Positions 1 through 8,337 of a stretch of 64,000 nucleotides of DNA are shown here, piece by piece. The position numbers and the translations under genes are program-made. The DNA is taken from contig NZ_LT732548.1 in assembly GCF_900155685.1 (NCBI RefSeq), forward strand, positions 2,220,572 through 2,284,571, in the 5' to 3' direction. The DNA comes from Paenibacillus bouchesdurhonensis (GTDB lineage Bacteria > Bacillota > Bacilli > Paenibacillales > Paenibacillaceae). The notes beneath the pieces are model-generated. The model made no database searches. It had not been told where the DNA came from and saw only the letters and a list, made by a program, of their open reading frames with translations. The stretch's first letter is position 1. Each line of letters starts with the position of its first letter.

Positions 1-87
1 GGTTGGATATACGGATTTGAGGAAATGAGGGAGGTGGAAATATTCCGCTCGCGCAAAGGAAAATATGGCGTTCGCTTTATTCCATAA
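1..87 (+). CDS. 3' end of an unknown protein (partial)
   Basis: An open frame enters from the left edge and ends at TAA 85-87. It gives 28 residues, ending in EIFRSRKGKYGVRFIP, rich in charged and aromatic residues. The following sequence is AT-rich and leads into a tRNA promoter, which fits the end of a gene. The family cannot be named from this fragment, and the start lies outside the window. Confidence 0.5.
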   Translation, partial: GWIYGFEEMREVEIFRSRKGKYGVRFIP

Positions 88-103
88 ATTTTAATATAAA
101 TGC

Positions 104-133
104 TTGACGAGATATGTGGATATCGTGTATATT
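104..133 (+). promoter_or_regulatory. Promoter of the tRNA-fMet / tRNA(CAT) pair
   Basis: TTGACG at 104-109 and TATATT at 128-133 are separated by 18 bp. The -10 element lies 22 bp before the first tRNA base, a normal arrangement for a sigma-A stable-RNA promoter. Confidence 0.6.
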
Positions 134-155
134 ATTAGTTGTCGCTATTTATTGA

Positions 156-229
<74 letters not shown>

Positions 230-249
230 TTTATTGTCACCCCGTTCCC

Positions 250-323
250 GGGCCCTTAGCTCAGTTGGTTAGAGCGGTCGGCTCATAACCGACTGGTCGG
301 GGGTTCAAGTCCCTCAGGGCCCA
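250..323 (+). tRNA. tRNA with CAT anticodon, probably tRNA-Ile2 (lysidine type)
   Basis: A 74-nt cloverleaf with acceptor GGGCCCT paired to AGGGCCC, discriminator A, and anticodon loop CTCATAA. The body resembles the Firmicute tRNA-Ile2 whose C34 is modified to lysidine by TilS more than the elongator tRNA-Met, but an elongator Met assignment cannot be excluded by eye. It lies 20 nt after tRNA-fMet, probably in one transcript ending at the following terminator. Confidence 0.85.
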
Positions 324-332
324 TAGTCTAGT

Positions 333-360
333 AAAAACCCTTGCTGAGCAAGGGTTTTTT
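333..360 (+). terminator. Rho-independent terminator after the tRNA pair
   Basis: AACCCTTGCT and AGCAAGGGTT pair around a 2-nt loop and are followed by a T run. It ends the two-tRNA transcript. Confidence 0.8.
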
Positions 361-501
361 GCTGTATGTAGGGTTGGTAGATTTGCTCTAGTAAAAAGAA
401 CCGTGAACATCGGTTTGCCAATGCCCATACCAAAGGTACAGAGAATAATTATCCCAAATAAAAAACATAATAAAATCAACTTAAAAAAGGAGGTAATTGA
501 T

Positions 502-801
502 TTGGCTGTATCTGCTTTTTTGGAAGTATACATCCCCTCTGGTCAGAAGCAAGCTCATACTGTTGATATTGATGGGAATTTTGATGCGGAGTGGGGGGTT
601 GAGGTGAATGCTGTTAATCCCCACGAAGCGGAGATTGATAGGATTAGAAATTTAACAATTACAAATAGTAATTTCAATTTTAAAAGCCTGTATTTAAATG
701 AAACAGGGTACTTTATTCAGATAAAAATGAATAACACTGACTTCCATGTTAGTGAGGCTACTCCACGAACAGAATTTCGAGTTATCCATCGTTCCGTTTA
801 A
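502..801 (+). CDS. Small unknown protein, 99 aa, TTG start
   Basis: The frame is open from an upstream ATG at 403, but a strong AAAGGAGG site at 486-493 precedes the TTG at 502 by about 8 nt, so the protein probably starts there as M-A-V-S-A-F-L-E-V. It is mostly hydrophilic, with a central segment rich in alternating beta-type residues (LTITNSNFNFKSLYLNE) and no signal peptide, membrane segment or recognisable catalytic motif. It sits alone between the tRNA terminator and another terminator at 863-893, so it is probably monocistronic. AT content is higher than in the surrounding core genes, which may indicate acquisition or weak constraint. No family is recognised. Confidence 0.6.
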   Translation: MAVSAFLEVYIPSGQKQAHTVDIDGNFDAEWGVEVNAVNPHEAEIDRIRNLTITNSNFNFKSLYLNETGYFIQIKMNNTDFHVSEATPRTEFRVIHRSV

Positions 802-862
802 ATACTGAAAAAGATTGATTTGGTAGTTCATTGCCCCCGCTTGCCATTTCGAGAGACCAAAG

Positions 863-893
863 GCCCTGCCGTCAAGGCTGCAGGGTCTTTTTA
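863..893 (+). terminator. Terminator after the 99-aa gene
   Basis: CCCTGC (864-869) and GCAGGG (880-885) form a stem followed by TCTTTTT. Confidence 0.6.
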
Positions 894-924
894 CTCTTAT
901 GTGCTCGTGGCTAATGATGATATT

Positions 925-1770
925 TTAATTTAGATACTTTCCGTAATCAGGTACAGCAATCTGATCAAACTCGTTAACAAGTTTCTCCAAGCTTGTGGTT
1001 AGCAATTCACCTGACATGGGTAACCCATGTCCTGTAATAGCTACTTCAGGCTTCAGCGCAGCTAGCTTAATAACCGATTTTTTGGCAGCCTCCCAATCTG
1101 TCGTCAGATAGCGAGGAGGACCGCTTATCTCTTGTTCTTGAGTGAACACTTTGTACAGATATTCTTGTTTCACCGTAACGAAAGCATCTCCAGCGATTAA
1201 TGCCCGGTTGTTCTCTTTAAATAACGAAATATGCCCTGGAGCATGTCCTGGAGTATGAATCCATCTAAACCCAGGCATATGAGGGACTGTACCATCAGAT
1301 GGTAATGCTTGAACGTGATTCCCCAAATTTATCGGTTCATTAGGGAACATAGGGGACATTTTCGCCACCATACCCCCTTCCACTGTCGGGTCTGGCTCCG
1401 GGTAGCTTTTCTGGCCTGTTAGAAAAGGCATCTCCATTTGATGGGCATAGACCGGTACCCCCCAATGTTTGACAAGTTCAATCACACCCCCGACATGATC
1501 AAAATGGCCATGAGTCAAAATGATCGCTTTTGGTCGCCTGTTTACACCAAATCGTTCTTCGACGGCAGAGATGATCTCGTTAGCAGACATCGGCATTCCC
1601 GCATCTACTAAAACAAAATCCTCGGTGTCCGGACTCCCCACTAGACAGATGTTGACAATTTGAACAGTATAACAAAATAAATCGGGCAGCACCTCAATTC
1701 CAGTACCACTTCCTAATGAAGTTGTTGGAATAAACTTATAGTCATTTCCGTATTCCATTTCCGGATTCAT
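925..1770 (-). CDS. Metallo-beta-lactamase-fold hydrolase, 281 aa
   Basis: A cytosolic hydrolase of the MBL superfamily. The metal-binding signature THGHFDHVGG (HxHxDH type) is intact, followed by a downstream histidine in HTPGHAPGHISL and an aspartate in LIAGDAFVT, so both Zn sites can be built. The layout (N-terminal NICLVGSPDTEDFVLVDAGMP, catalytic motif around residue 87) resembles glyoxalase II-like or lactonase-like family members; the substrate cannot be read from the sequence. It starts at ATG 1770 and has no signal peptide. The upstream stretch on the same strand (1820-2056) looks like the end of a decayed gene, so this may be the last surviving gene of an older operon. Confidence 0.85.
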   Translation of the reverse strand: MNPEMEYGNDYKFIPTTSLGSGTGIEVLPDLFCYTVQIVNICLVGSPDTEDFVLVDAGMPMSANEIISAVEERFGVNRRPKAIILTHGHFDHVGGVIELVKHWGVPVYAHQMEMPFLTGQKSYPEPDPTVEGGMVAKMSPMFPNEPINLGNHVQALPSDGTVPHMPGFRWIHTPGHAPGHISLFKENNRALIAGDAFVTVKQEYLYKVFTQEQEISGPPRYLTTDWEAAKKSVIKLAALKPEVAITGHGLPMSGELLTTSLEKLVNEFDQIAVPDYGKYLN

Positions 1771-1819
1771 TTATACCATCCCATCTTTAGATTTTAAATA
1801 TTCTCGGTTTTATTATGTG

Positions 1820-2056
1820 CTATAACCCAAGCGTCTCATCCATGTACTTGTAATCAGCCTGGTAGTCACGCGTTTCTCCAGCTCCGAAAAAGTGATGTTG
1901 GATTTGCGCTAGTGAAAATGACTTCGAACAATTGGGGGGATTTGGAAACAGGCGGGAAATAATGGGGTAGACAGGGCGTTGACAAAGTGATACTTGGGCG
2001 GAAAAATTCAGTGTTAACGTACCTATGGTTTCATCATTAAAGGCTTGCGCTTTCAA
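1820..2056 (-). pseudogene. Possible 3' gene remnant
   Basis: A 78-codon frame on the same strand as, and 49 bp upstream of, the MBL gene. The last 32 residues (SLAQIQHHFFGAGETRDYQADYKYMDETLGL, read in pieces) look protein-like, while the first half has an irregular composition and no ribosome-binding site. It may be the tail of a truncated gene that preceded the MBL hydrolase. No family is identified; it could be a chance frame. Confidence 0.25.
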
Positions 2057-2167
2057 AATAAATTAAGGATGCCGCCAATCCAAGAAATTGAGCCAAGCAT
2101 GATGGCAACGATTAATAATGAGTGAAATGGCAAAGGACATTGCAGGCCCTGCGGGGAAGAGGGGAAC

Positions 2168-2356
2168 GTGTGGCTGGGAGCAAACGGGAAGTCAATGGAA
2201 TGGAATCGGGTCGACTGTAAAACACATGGGGAGCTTGAATATACATTTGGAGATTACAGCGATGGACGTTATGCCTGGGAAATGACAAATGTCCAGAGGA
2301 TGGAAAAACCAGTGCCGGTCAAAGGTATGCAGGGCCTGTGGAATTGGGAGGAGTAA
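2168..2356 (+). pseudogene. C-terminal fragment of an ASCH-domain protein
   Basis: A 62-codon frame from GTG 2168 whose second half (FGDYSDGRYAWEMTNVQ, then PVPVKGMQGLWNWEE) matches the conserved C-terminal signature of ASCH-domain proteins: an aromatic GRYAW strand followed by an LWNW tail. A complete ASCH domain is usually over 100 residues and starts with a strand such as ILIHAG, which is absent here in all frames just upstream. I read it as a 5'-truncated gene. A functional short protein is possible but has no good ribosome-binding site. Confidence 0.5.
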
Positions 2357-2375
2357 CCGAGGAAAGGTAGAATAA

Positions 2376-2936
2376 TCACCCCTCCTTGGATGTCAACATT
2401 TGATCGACTAAGTCGCTCATCCCTTGCCAGGAATCTTTGAGCTGATATTCATGTTGTATGTGTGCGTTCCAAGGGCGAGGGATCAGGATCGTTTCTTTGC
2501 CAGCTTCACTTGCGGCGATAATGTTATGCGGGCCGTCATCGATCAGAAGGTCAAAACCGATCAGATATTTGCGTTTCCCGACAAAAAAGTTCTCATAAGG
2601 GATGAAGGGAAGGTGCTTCTGCATCCAATTCCATTTCTCTGGAACCGAAGCGGGACGGGCCGCGGTAATCACAATAACATCGTATTGTGTAGTCATTTTG
2701 CGAATTTCTTCGATGGTATGCTCATCAAAGATGTCTAACTCCTCATACAGGCCGGGTCTGCCGAAGAAGGCCTCCTCTGTGCATTCCGGGTGCCAGATGC
2801 TGCTGAGATCGAAGCTGGTGACCTGCTCCATCATCAGTTGAAGGCTTGGATATTGCGTATTATGATAATGAAGCGCCTTAGGTATTAAATGACAAATGGT
2901 GTCGTCCATATCAATGGCTACAATTTTTTTGCTCAT
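2376..2936 (-). CDS. 5'(3')-deoxyribonucleotidase (NT5C type, HAD superfamily), 186 aa
   Basis: A cytosolic HAD-superfamily phosphatase predicted to remove phosphate from (deoxy)nucleoside monophosphates. The N-terminus AIDMDDTICHL carries the DxDxT catalytic motif (Asp nucleophile near residue 9 and acid/base two residues later). Motif II lies in VIVITAARP, a lysine in VGKRKYLIG and the terminal acidic motif in DLLIDDGPHN. Length fits the bacterial NT5C-like family. The ATG at 2936 is followed by MSKKIVAIDM. It appears monocistronic, flanked by an ASCH remnant on the other strand and a divergent small membrane protein gene. Confidence 0.88.
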   Translation of the reverse strand: MSKKIVAIDMDDTICHLIPKALHYHNTQYPSLQLMMEQVTSFDLSSIWHPECTEEAFFGRPGLYEELDIFDEHTIEEIRKMTTQYDVIVITAARPASVPEKWNWMQKHLPFIPYENFFVGKRKYLIGFDLLIDDGPHNIIAASEAGKETILIPRPWNAHIQHEYQLKDSWQGMSDLVDQMLTSKEG

Positions 2937-3066
2937 TTATAGTATATTCTCCTAGATGTATAATGTAATTGATTTTATTAATGATTGTAACGAACATCAG
3001 GTTAGTTGGCAATGAAACGAATGTCTGGAAAGGCTCAAGCATAATGAAGTCCAGGAGGTGAAAGGC

Positions 3067-3222
3067 TTGAAAAATGAATTCTATGTCGGTTGGGGAACGC
3101 TTGCCTTAATTAACGCCGGTTTAGCACAGGGAAAGAACAGAAGTGGACTCAACTGGTTCCTTCTCTCTTTATTGCTCGGGCCAATTGCAACTTTTATTCT
3201 TGTAATTTCTGCGAAAAGATAA
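3067..3222 (+). CDS. Small membrane protein, 51 aa, TTG start
   Basis: An AGGAGGTG site at 3053-3060 precedes TTG 3067 by about 7 nt; the frame runs to TAA 3220-3222. The product (M-K-N-E-F-Y-V-G-W-G-T-L-A-L-I-N-A-G onward) has a weak N-terminal hydrophobic segment, a basic-polar turn QGKNRSGLNW and a clear C-terminal transmembrane helix FLLSLLLGPIATFILVISA ending in KR. The turn and LLLGPIATFIL are typical of short Bacillales membrane proteins with a G-P kink. Function unknown. It is convergent with the DUF2905 gene. Confidence 0.6.
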   Translation: MKNEFYVGWGTLALINAGLAQGKNRSGLNWFLLSLLLGPIATFILVISAKR

Positions 3223-3238
3223 AATAGAAGTTAGTTGC

Positions 3239-3460
3239 TTACTTCATAAACCATCTGACGATATAGCCAATCAATGACAGTACTACACTGATCAGAATAC
3301 AGGTTACAATAGGAAAGTAAAATTTCACATTTCCTTTATCGATGATAATATCGCCTGGCAAGCGGCCAAGGTGGATAAATCTGCCGAGCACCGACCAGAG
3401 CAAACCGACGATAATAAGGACGGCCCCGGCAATGATTAATATTTTTGGCATATTGTTCAC
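3239..3460 (-). CDS. DUF2905 family membrane protein, 73 aa
   Basis: A two-helix membrane protein. The first hydrophobic segment is ILIIAGAVLIIVGLLWSVLG, the conserved linker FIHLGRLPGDIIIDKGNVKFYFP is diagnostic of DUF2905, and the second helix FPIVTCILISVVLSLIGYIV ends before a short basic tail RWFMK. Length is normal. A GGAG-type site precedes the start at 3460. Biochemical role unknown. The next gene upstream on this strand is the 48-aa ORF at 3540-3686, so the two may be co-transcribed. Confidence 0.85.
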   Translation of the reverse strand: MNNMPKILIIAGAVLIIVGLLWSVLGRFIHLGRLPGDIIIDKGNVKFYFPIVTCILISVVLSLIGYIVRWFMK

Positions 3461-3539
3461 GGAGTTCTCCCCCCTTGGCCCAAGAAACTATGTTATTTAC
3501 AAGAGGGGAGCGTTGCATTACCCCATCCTTAGGCTCTAA

Positions 3540-3686
3540 CTATTCCTCTGATTCTTCGAAGGCGATTAGAGTAATCTTATTTCCGGTCGCATCAGCGATG
3601 GCAGCCTCGGCCTTTTGTATAATAGCGATGGCTTCTACTTCATGATTCAGCGGGGCAATTTTATATCGGTCTGTCGAAATATCCAT
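3540..3686 (-). CDS. Small acidic protein, 48 aa
   Basis: CTGGAGGT precedes the ATG at 3686 by 7-8 nt on the minus strand; the frame ends at TAG 3540-3542. The product starts MDISTDRYKIAPLNHEVEA and ends in FEESEE. It is soluble and acidic, with an alternating AIAIIQKAEAAIADATGNKITLIAF pattern that suggests a beta-alpha-beta unit. No known family is recognised. It lies 79 bp upstream of the DUF2905 gene in the same direction. Confidence 0.5.
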   Translation of the reverse strand: MDISTDRYKIAPLNHEVEAIAIIQKAEAAIADATGNKITLIAFEESEE

Positions 3687-3856
3687 TACATAACCTCCAG
3701 TTAAAATATGATCCATCATATGTATTGTATCCAGACATTATGGCTTGATGTAAAATATTAAACAAGAAGCATGAGGATAATCCTACCATTAACCTACCAA
3801 ATAAAACGGCAGATGGCTATATGCCGAGCTGCATTCTTTGTTTTATCAAAAAGAAC

Positions 3857-3886
3857 TTGAAACTCTGTCAAATATCGTGCTATAAT
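3857..3886 (+). promoter_or_regulatory. Promoter of tRNA-Leu
   Basis: TTGAAA (3857-3862) and a perfect TATAAT (3881-3886) are separated by 18 bp, about 52 bp before the tRNA gene. Confidence 0.6.
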
Positions 3887-3938
3887 CAATAACGCAGGAA
3901 TTTTTCCAGCTTTGATTTTGGCAGGCGCGTATTTATAT

Positions 3939-4024
3939 GCCGGGGTGGCGGAATTGGCAGACGCACAGGACTTAAAATCCTGCGGTAGGTGACTACCGTA
4001 CCGGTTCGATCCCGGTCCTCGGCA
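3939..4024 (+). tRNA. tRNA-Leu (TAA)
   Basis: An 86-nt type II tRNA with a long variable arm (GGTAGGTGACTACC region), anticodon loop CTTAAAA giving anticodon TAA, T arm GGTTCGATCC and discriminator A. CCA is not encoded. Confidence 0.93.
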
Positions 4025-4039
4025 TTACATGTTTACTGA

Positions 4040-4084
4040 AAATCGCACGGCTCTCGCGTAAGCAAGGGTCGTGCGATTTTTTTT
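4040..4084 (+). terminator. Terminator after tRNA-Leu
   Basis: AAATCGCAC (4040-4048) pairs with GTGCGATTT (4071-4079), with extra internal pairing, followed by a T run. Confidence 0.75.
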
Positions 4085-4169
4085 AACAGCAATTTATGTG
4101 AGTCAGTGTTATCTACTAAACTATAGGGCTTATTTATAATATAGTGAAAGCTTGGAGGAGAGACGCAAC

Positions 4170-4853
4170 ATGATGAACATATTCGGCAACGATTGGGATC
4201 AGGTACTTGCAGCGGAGATGGACAAGCCGTATTTCCATGAGCTGATGAATTGGCTGGATGAAGAATACAAGGGGCATGCGATCTATCCGCCGCGTCCGTA
4301 TTTATTCCAGGCTTTGAAACTGACGAGCTACAGTAATACAAGAGCCGTGATTCTAGGGCAGGATCCTTATCATGGCGCGGGGCAGGCGCATGGGCTGAGC
4401 TTCTCCGTGCTGCCGGGCGTGAAAATTCCCCCATCGCTTCGCAATATCTACAAAGAGCTTTCGAGTGATTTAGGGATTTCCATTCCCGAGAAAGGGACTC
4501 TGACAGCTTGGGGTGAAGAAGGCGTGCTGCTGCTGAATACGGTGCTGACCGTCCGTGAAGGACTTCCCGGCTCGCACCAGGGCAAGGGATGGGAGAAGTT
4601 CACGGATGCGGTCGTTGAGGCCTTGAACAGAAGAGAAGAGCCTGTAGTGTTCATTCTTTGGGGCAACCATGCTCAGAAAAAAGGAGCGCAAATCAATACG
4701 GAGCGCCACCTTATTATAGAATCGGTTCATCCAAGTCCATTGGCGGCGCGACGCGGCTTTTTCGGCAGTCGGCCCTTCTCTAGAACAAATCTTTTTCTTG
4801 AAGCTCAAGGTGAGCGAGTGATTGATTGGGGAGCAATAAATTACCAAAAGTGA
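4170..4853 (+). CDS. ung: Uracil-DNA glycosylase
   Basis: Removes uracil from DNA as the first step of base-excision repair. The family 1 motifs are complete: water-activating GQDPYH near residue 60 ([21 protein letters not shown] split by eye), the uracil-binding [12 protein letters not shown] strand, and the DNA-intercalation loop [21 protein letters not shown]. The 227-residue length is normal. A TTG at 4152 is in frame, but GGAGGAG at 4155-4161 lies inside that extension and is correctly spaced from ATG 4170, so I use 4170. It sits just after tRNA-Leu and reads alone. Confidence 0.95.
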   Translation: MMNIFGNDWDQVLAAEMDKPYFHELMNWLDEEYKGHAIYPPRPYLFQALKLTSYSNTRAVILGQDPYHGAGQAHGLSFSVLPGVKIPPSLRNIYKELSSDLGISIPEKGTLTAWGEEGVLLLNTVLTVREGLPGSHQGKGWEKFTDAVVEALNRREEPVVFILWGNHAQKKGAQINTERHLIIESVHPSPLAARRGFFGSRPFSRTNLFLEAQGERVIDWGAINYQK

Positions 4854-4980
4854 CACGAAAGTAGGACGAAGGGATTATTTTTAATGAAAAAGGTTACGAA
4901 ATTAATCCTAGTTGACGATATAATTTTAATAGGGCTGGAGTTTAATTCCGGCAAAAAGTGACAACAAAGGAGAGAAATGG

Positions 4981-7209
4981 ATGATTCCAAATAGGAAAAT
5001 GACGAAGTGGCTCCTCACCATGGCGCTGCTCATTGCCGCTGTATTCCCAACTAGCGTCTTTGCCGCCTCCGGCGATGTCTTATCAATTGATATTGAAGGC
5101 TCCGGTGCAACGCTAGAAATGACAGTGGGCAAGGGAACGAAGCAATTAAAGGTATGGGCTACGGTAGAGGGATCCAGCGTCAAGAAGGACATGACCCGTG
5201 CGGTTAGCTGGTTATCGGATCAACCTGAGATCATTAAAGTAGATAACGGACTTCTAACGCCGTTAAAGAGCGGAACCGCGACGATCACGGCTGTTTATAA
5301 CGAATCCGCGGTAGATGTGATTACAGTTAAAGCGGTAGACACATACAAAGACTTAACTTTGGAATATTCGCAAAAAGGTAAATACAAGCTAGGCGCGAAT
5401 GAGAAAAATCTGAATGTTACAGCGCAGGCTGTCATTGCGAATACGGACGGCGAACTTGCCGATGTGACGCAAGATGCGGAGTGGTCTACTTCGAATACGT
5501 CAGTACTTACGATTAATAAAGGTAAAATCACGCTTGTCGGAGAAGGTAAAGCGACGATTACCGCCAAATATGCCGGTTTGACGGCTTCTTTTGAGGCTAC
5601 TGTCACTTCTCCATACACCGAATTGAATCTTGTGTATGCCAGCAACGACGAGCAGGCCGAGGACATTGAGTTGGTTGTTGGCGATGATGAGCTCGCAATC
5701 AGGGCGAACTCCATTCTAGCGAGCGATCATTCGACGCTAGACGTATCCAGCAAGGCTGAATGGTCGACTTCGGATAAAGGCGTTGCCACGGTTGAGGGTG
5801 GCAAGATCAAAGCCGTTGCCGTAGGTAAAGCGACGATTACAGCTGAATACCTCGGAGCAAAAGGTCAAGTGGACGTATATGTACGCACCCCACATGAGGT
5901 GATTGTACTTAAACCTTCATCCGACCAAGCGCTGTTCATCGGCGAACGTTTGGAAGCAAAAGCTGAAGTCAGAAGCAGTGCTAATGCAACGGATGAGGTA
6001 ACTGCTGCGGCCGAGTGGACATCTTCCAATCCTCTGGCTGTAACGGTAGATAAGGGAGTAATCTCTCCTAAGGCTGTAGGTACCTCTACGATTAAAGTAA
6101 GCTATCAGGGCATCAGCAAAAGCATCAAGGTAACGGTGCAACCGACGATTACGAAGCTCGAAGCTGATAAGTCGGAGCTGGAATTGTTCAAGAACGAATC
6201 GATTAATGTACCAAAAATAAAAGCAACGAAGCTGGATGATGAAGAAACTGATTTCAGCAAGGAAGTTGTTTGGACTTCGAACAATGAGGAAGTTGTTAAA
6301 ATTGAAGATGGCAAAATTATAGCGAAGGATGCGGGTACGGCCACGATCATTGCAAAACTGCCTGAATCCAAGGTTACAGCCGATTCTGCACTCGCAATTC
6401 GCAGCAGCTCGGTTGAAGTACAGGTTACTATAAAAGAAAAAGTACTTGCCCTTATTAGCGAAGAGGAGAAGCTGAACCTTGTCGTCGGCGAGGAAAGCCC
6501 TTTTCCTAAAGTAGCGGTTGTCTGGGAGAACGGAAATGAAGAGGCAGATATCGCAGATGAGATTACCTGGACAGTATCCAATAGCAATGCGGTGATTAAA
6601 GATTCCGATAGCGGTAAAACGATCAAAGGCTTGATTAAAGGCTCTGCGACGTTAAAAGGAACATACTCAAACAAGACGATCAGCATTCCGATCTCCGTCG
6701 AGCAGAAAATTACGAAAGTCGTCGTAGAACCGCTAAATATCGAGCTTAATCTTAAAAGATCCAAGGCGATTAAAGTGACCGGGTACTATTCGAATGGACA
6801 GAAAGTAACTCTATCCTCCAAAATGAATTGGCAGTCATCCAATACAAATGTAGCTACGATCAGTTCTACATCGGTTAAAGCCGTTGGGGAAGGATCTGCT
6901 ACTTTGGCTGGATCCTATCAAGGTCATAATGTTACTGTCAATGTCAAGGTTGTGCCTAAGCTGACCAAGCTGACCGTAGACGAGAAGAAATTCACGTTAG
7001 CCCCTGGAGCAAGCAAATCGGTCGTCGTAAAGGCTGAATATGATACGGGCGTGACCTCCGTTGTAACTGGAAGCGCGGAATGGACTAGCTCCAAGCCATC
7101 TGTAGCCAAGGTAACAGCCGGAAAAATTGAAGCCGTAGGCAAAGGCACGACGTCGATCAAAGGAAAGTTCGGCGGTAAGACCGTAACGATATCAGTAACG
7201 GTGAAATAA
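4981..7209 (+). CDS. Secreted protein of about eight Big2 (bacterial Ig-like) domains, 742 aa
   Basis: A signal peptide covers roughly residues 1-29 (basic MIPNRKMTKW, then LLTMALLIAAVFPTSVFA with an AxA-like cleavage site). The rest is about eight repeats of 85-95 residues, each with the Big2 pattern of a W-(S/T)-(S/T)-S motif, then V-A-x-V followed by G-K-I-x-A-V-G-x-G-x-A-T-I. No LPxTG anchor, SLH domain or enzymatic domain is seen, so it is predicted to be released or held on the wall by protein contact; its ligand is unknown. GGAGAG precedes the ATG. The repeats cause many shadow frames on the other strand. It lies between ung and a ComEC-like lipoprotein. Confidence 0.85.
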   Translation: MIPNRKMTKWLLTMALLIAAVFPTSVFAASGDVLSIDIEGSGATLEMTVGKGTKQLKVWATVEGSSVKKDMTRAVSWLSDQPEIIKVDNGLLTPLKSGTATITAVYNESAVDVITVKAVDTYKDLTLEYSQKGKYKLGANEKNLNVTAQAVIANTDGELADVTQDAEWSTSNTSVLTINKGKITLVGEGKATITAKYAGLTASFEATVTSPYTELNLVYASNDEQAEDIELVVGDDELAIRANSILASDHSTLDVSSKAEWSTSDKGVATVEGGKIKAVAVGKATITAEYLGAKGQVDVYVRTPHEVIVLKPSSDQALFIGERLEAKAEVRSSANATDEVTAAAEWTSSNPLAVTVDKGVISPKAVGTSTIKVSYQGISKSIKVTVQPTITKLEADKSELELFKNESINVPKIKATKLDDEETDFSKEVVWTSNNEEVVKIEDGKIIAKDAGTATIIAKLPESKVTADSALAIRSSSVEVQVTIKEKVLALISEEEKLNLVVGEESPFPKVAVVWENGNEEADIADEITWTVSNSNAVIKDSDSGKTIKGLIKGSATLKGTYSNKTISIPISVEQKITKVVVEPLNIELNLKRSKAIKVTGYYSNGQKVTLSSKMNWQSSNTNVATISSTSVKAVGEGSATLAGSYQGHNVTVNVKVVPKLTKLTVDEKKFTLAPGASKSVVVKAEYDTGVTSVVTGSAEWTSSKPSVAKVTAGKIEAVGKGTTSIKGKFGGKTVTISVTVK

Positions 7210-7254
7210 AGGAATTATATTCACCACTCATCCCAATATCACTCCAAGCTAGAA

Positions 7255-7290
7255 AGGCACTTCAGCGATGATTCGCTGAAGTGCCTTTTT
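7255..7290 (+). terminator. Terminator after the Big2 protein gene
   Basis: AGGCACTTCAGCGA and its complement TCGCTGAAGTGCCT form a long perfect stem with a short loop, followed by a T run. Confidence 0.85.
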
Positions 7291-7432
7291 GCTCATATTC
7301 ATAAAACGCAGGCAAAAGGCTAACGGTTGATTCTGATTAGAGCATCGAATATAATAGGAGGAACAAATGTTCTAATTTATTCGTTGTCATGGCGTGAGGT
7401 TAGAGCAACTAGAAAAGGACAATGATTAGTCA

Positions 7433-8332
7433 ATGAAGAAACGTTATACGAATTTTAAGTTTAGTGCAATTATTGTCATGAGTTTTTTGGCTATGCTGTT
7501 GATGTTGTCTGGCTGTACTCTGGAATGGGAATTGGATTATCCGGCGAATTCGGACAGCAAGTCGACGGTGAACTCGGATCGCCTGCGCGTCATTTTTCTC
7601 GATGTCGGCCAGGGGGCATCCCAACTGCTGATCAGTCCTTCCGGGAAGACGATGCTGATTGATGCGGGGAATAATGATCGAGAGCAGGCCATGCTCGATT
7701 ATTTAAAGCAGTACGGCGTCACACGTCTTGACATCATAATCGGGACGCATCCGGATGCGGATCATATCGGCGGATTGGATCGGGTAATCGACCATATCGA
7801 TGTTGGCGAAATTTATATGCCTAAGATTCAAGCGAATACGAAGACCTTCGAATCTTTGCTTCTTTCGATTAAGAATAAGGGACTCAAGGTCAAGACGGCA
7901 AAGGCAGGCCTTGTGCTCGATTGGGATGACGAGATCGAGGTGACGATGGTTGGCCCCGTCAATGTCTCAGACAGCAGGAACAATATGAGCGCTGTAGTTA
8001 AAGTGGTCTATGGCAATACGTCATACTTGCTAACCGGCGATGCCGAGCGCGAGAGTGAGAAGGATATGATTGATTCGGGAGCAGATTTGCAAGCAGATGT
8101 GCTGTTGATTGGGCATCATGGCTCCAAGTCTTCTTCTACGTTAAGTTTTCTGAAGAAAGCTGCACCGCAATTCGGAGTTATCCAGGTCGGCGACAACAAT
8201 TATGGACATCCGACTTCGACTGTATTGGATCGGCTTAGCAAGCAGGGAATTGAGGTATACCGCAATGACCTGCATGGAACCGTGGAAATTGCTTCAGATG
8301 GACATACATACCGAATCACGACCGAGAGGTGA
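7433..8332 (+). CDS. ComEC-like metallo-beta-lactamase-domain lipoprotein, 299 aa
   Basis: Residues 1-28 form a lipoprotein signal (hydrophobic stretch and lipobox LSGC, Cys28). The remainder is a complete MBL fold of the ComEC/Rec2 C-terminal type: LRVIFLDVGQGASQLLISPSG opening, metal motif THPDADHIGG (His106, Asp110, His111), SYLLTGDAE, LLIGHHGSK and the closing PQFGVIQVG...YGHPTSTVLDRL. In this family the domain is thought to act on DNA or small phosphodiesters at the cell surface; here it stands alone without the ComEC channel, so a competence role is not implied. It overlaps or abuts a DUF3006 gene, a frequent pairing. Confidence 0.88.
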   Translation: MKKRYTNFKFSAIIVMSFLAMLLMLSGCTLEWELDYPANSDSKSTVNSDRLRVIFLDVGQGASQLLISPSGKTMLIDAGNNDREQAMLDYLKQYGVTRLDIIIGTHPDADHIGGLDRVIDHIDVGEIYMPKIQANTKTFESLLLSIKNKGLKVKTAKAGLVLDWDDEIEVTMVGPVNVSDSRNNMSAVVKVVYGNTSYLLTGDAERESEKDMIDSGADLQADVLLIGHHGSKSSSTLSFLKKAAPQFGVIQVGDNNYGHPTSTVLDRLSKQGIEVYRNDLHGTVEIASDGHTYRITTER

Positions 8333-8337
8333 TTGGA

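Noticed and set aside
261..533. Minus-strand frame ending in LRDLNPRPVGYEPTALTN
   Set aside because: This is the familiar artefact from reading across a tRNA gene; it is the antisense of the tRNA and the region behind it.
5295..6764. Long minus-strand frames across the Big2 gene
   Set aside because: They are shadows of the repeat-rich plus-strand gene; composition is Ser/Val-rich with no motifs or sites.
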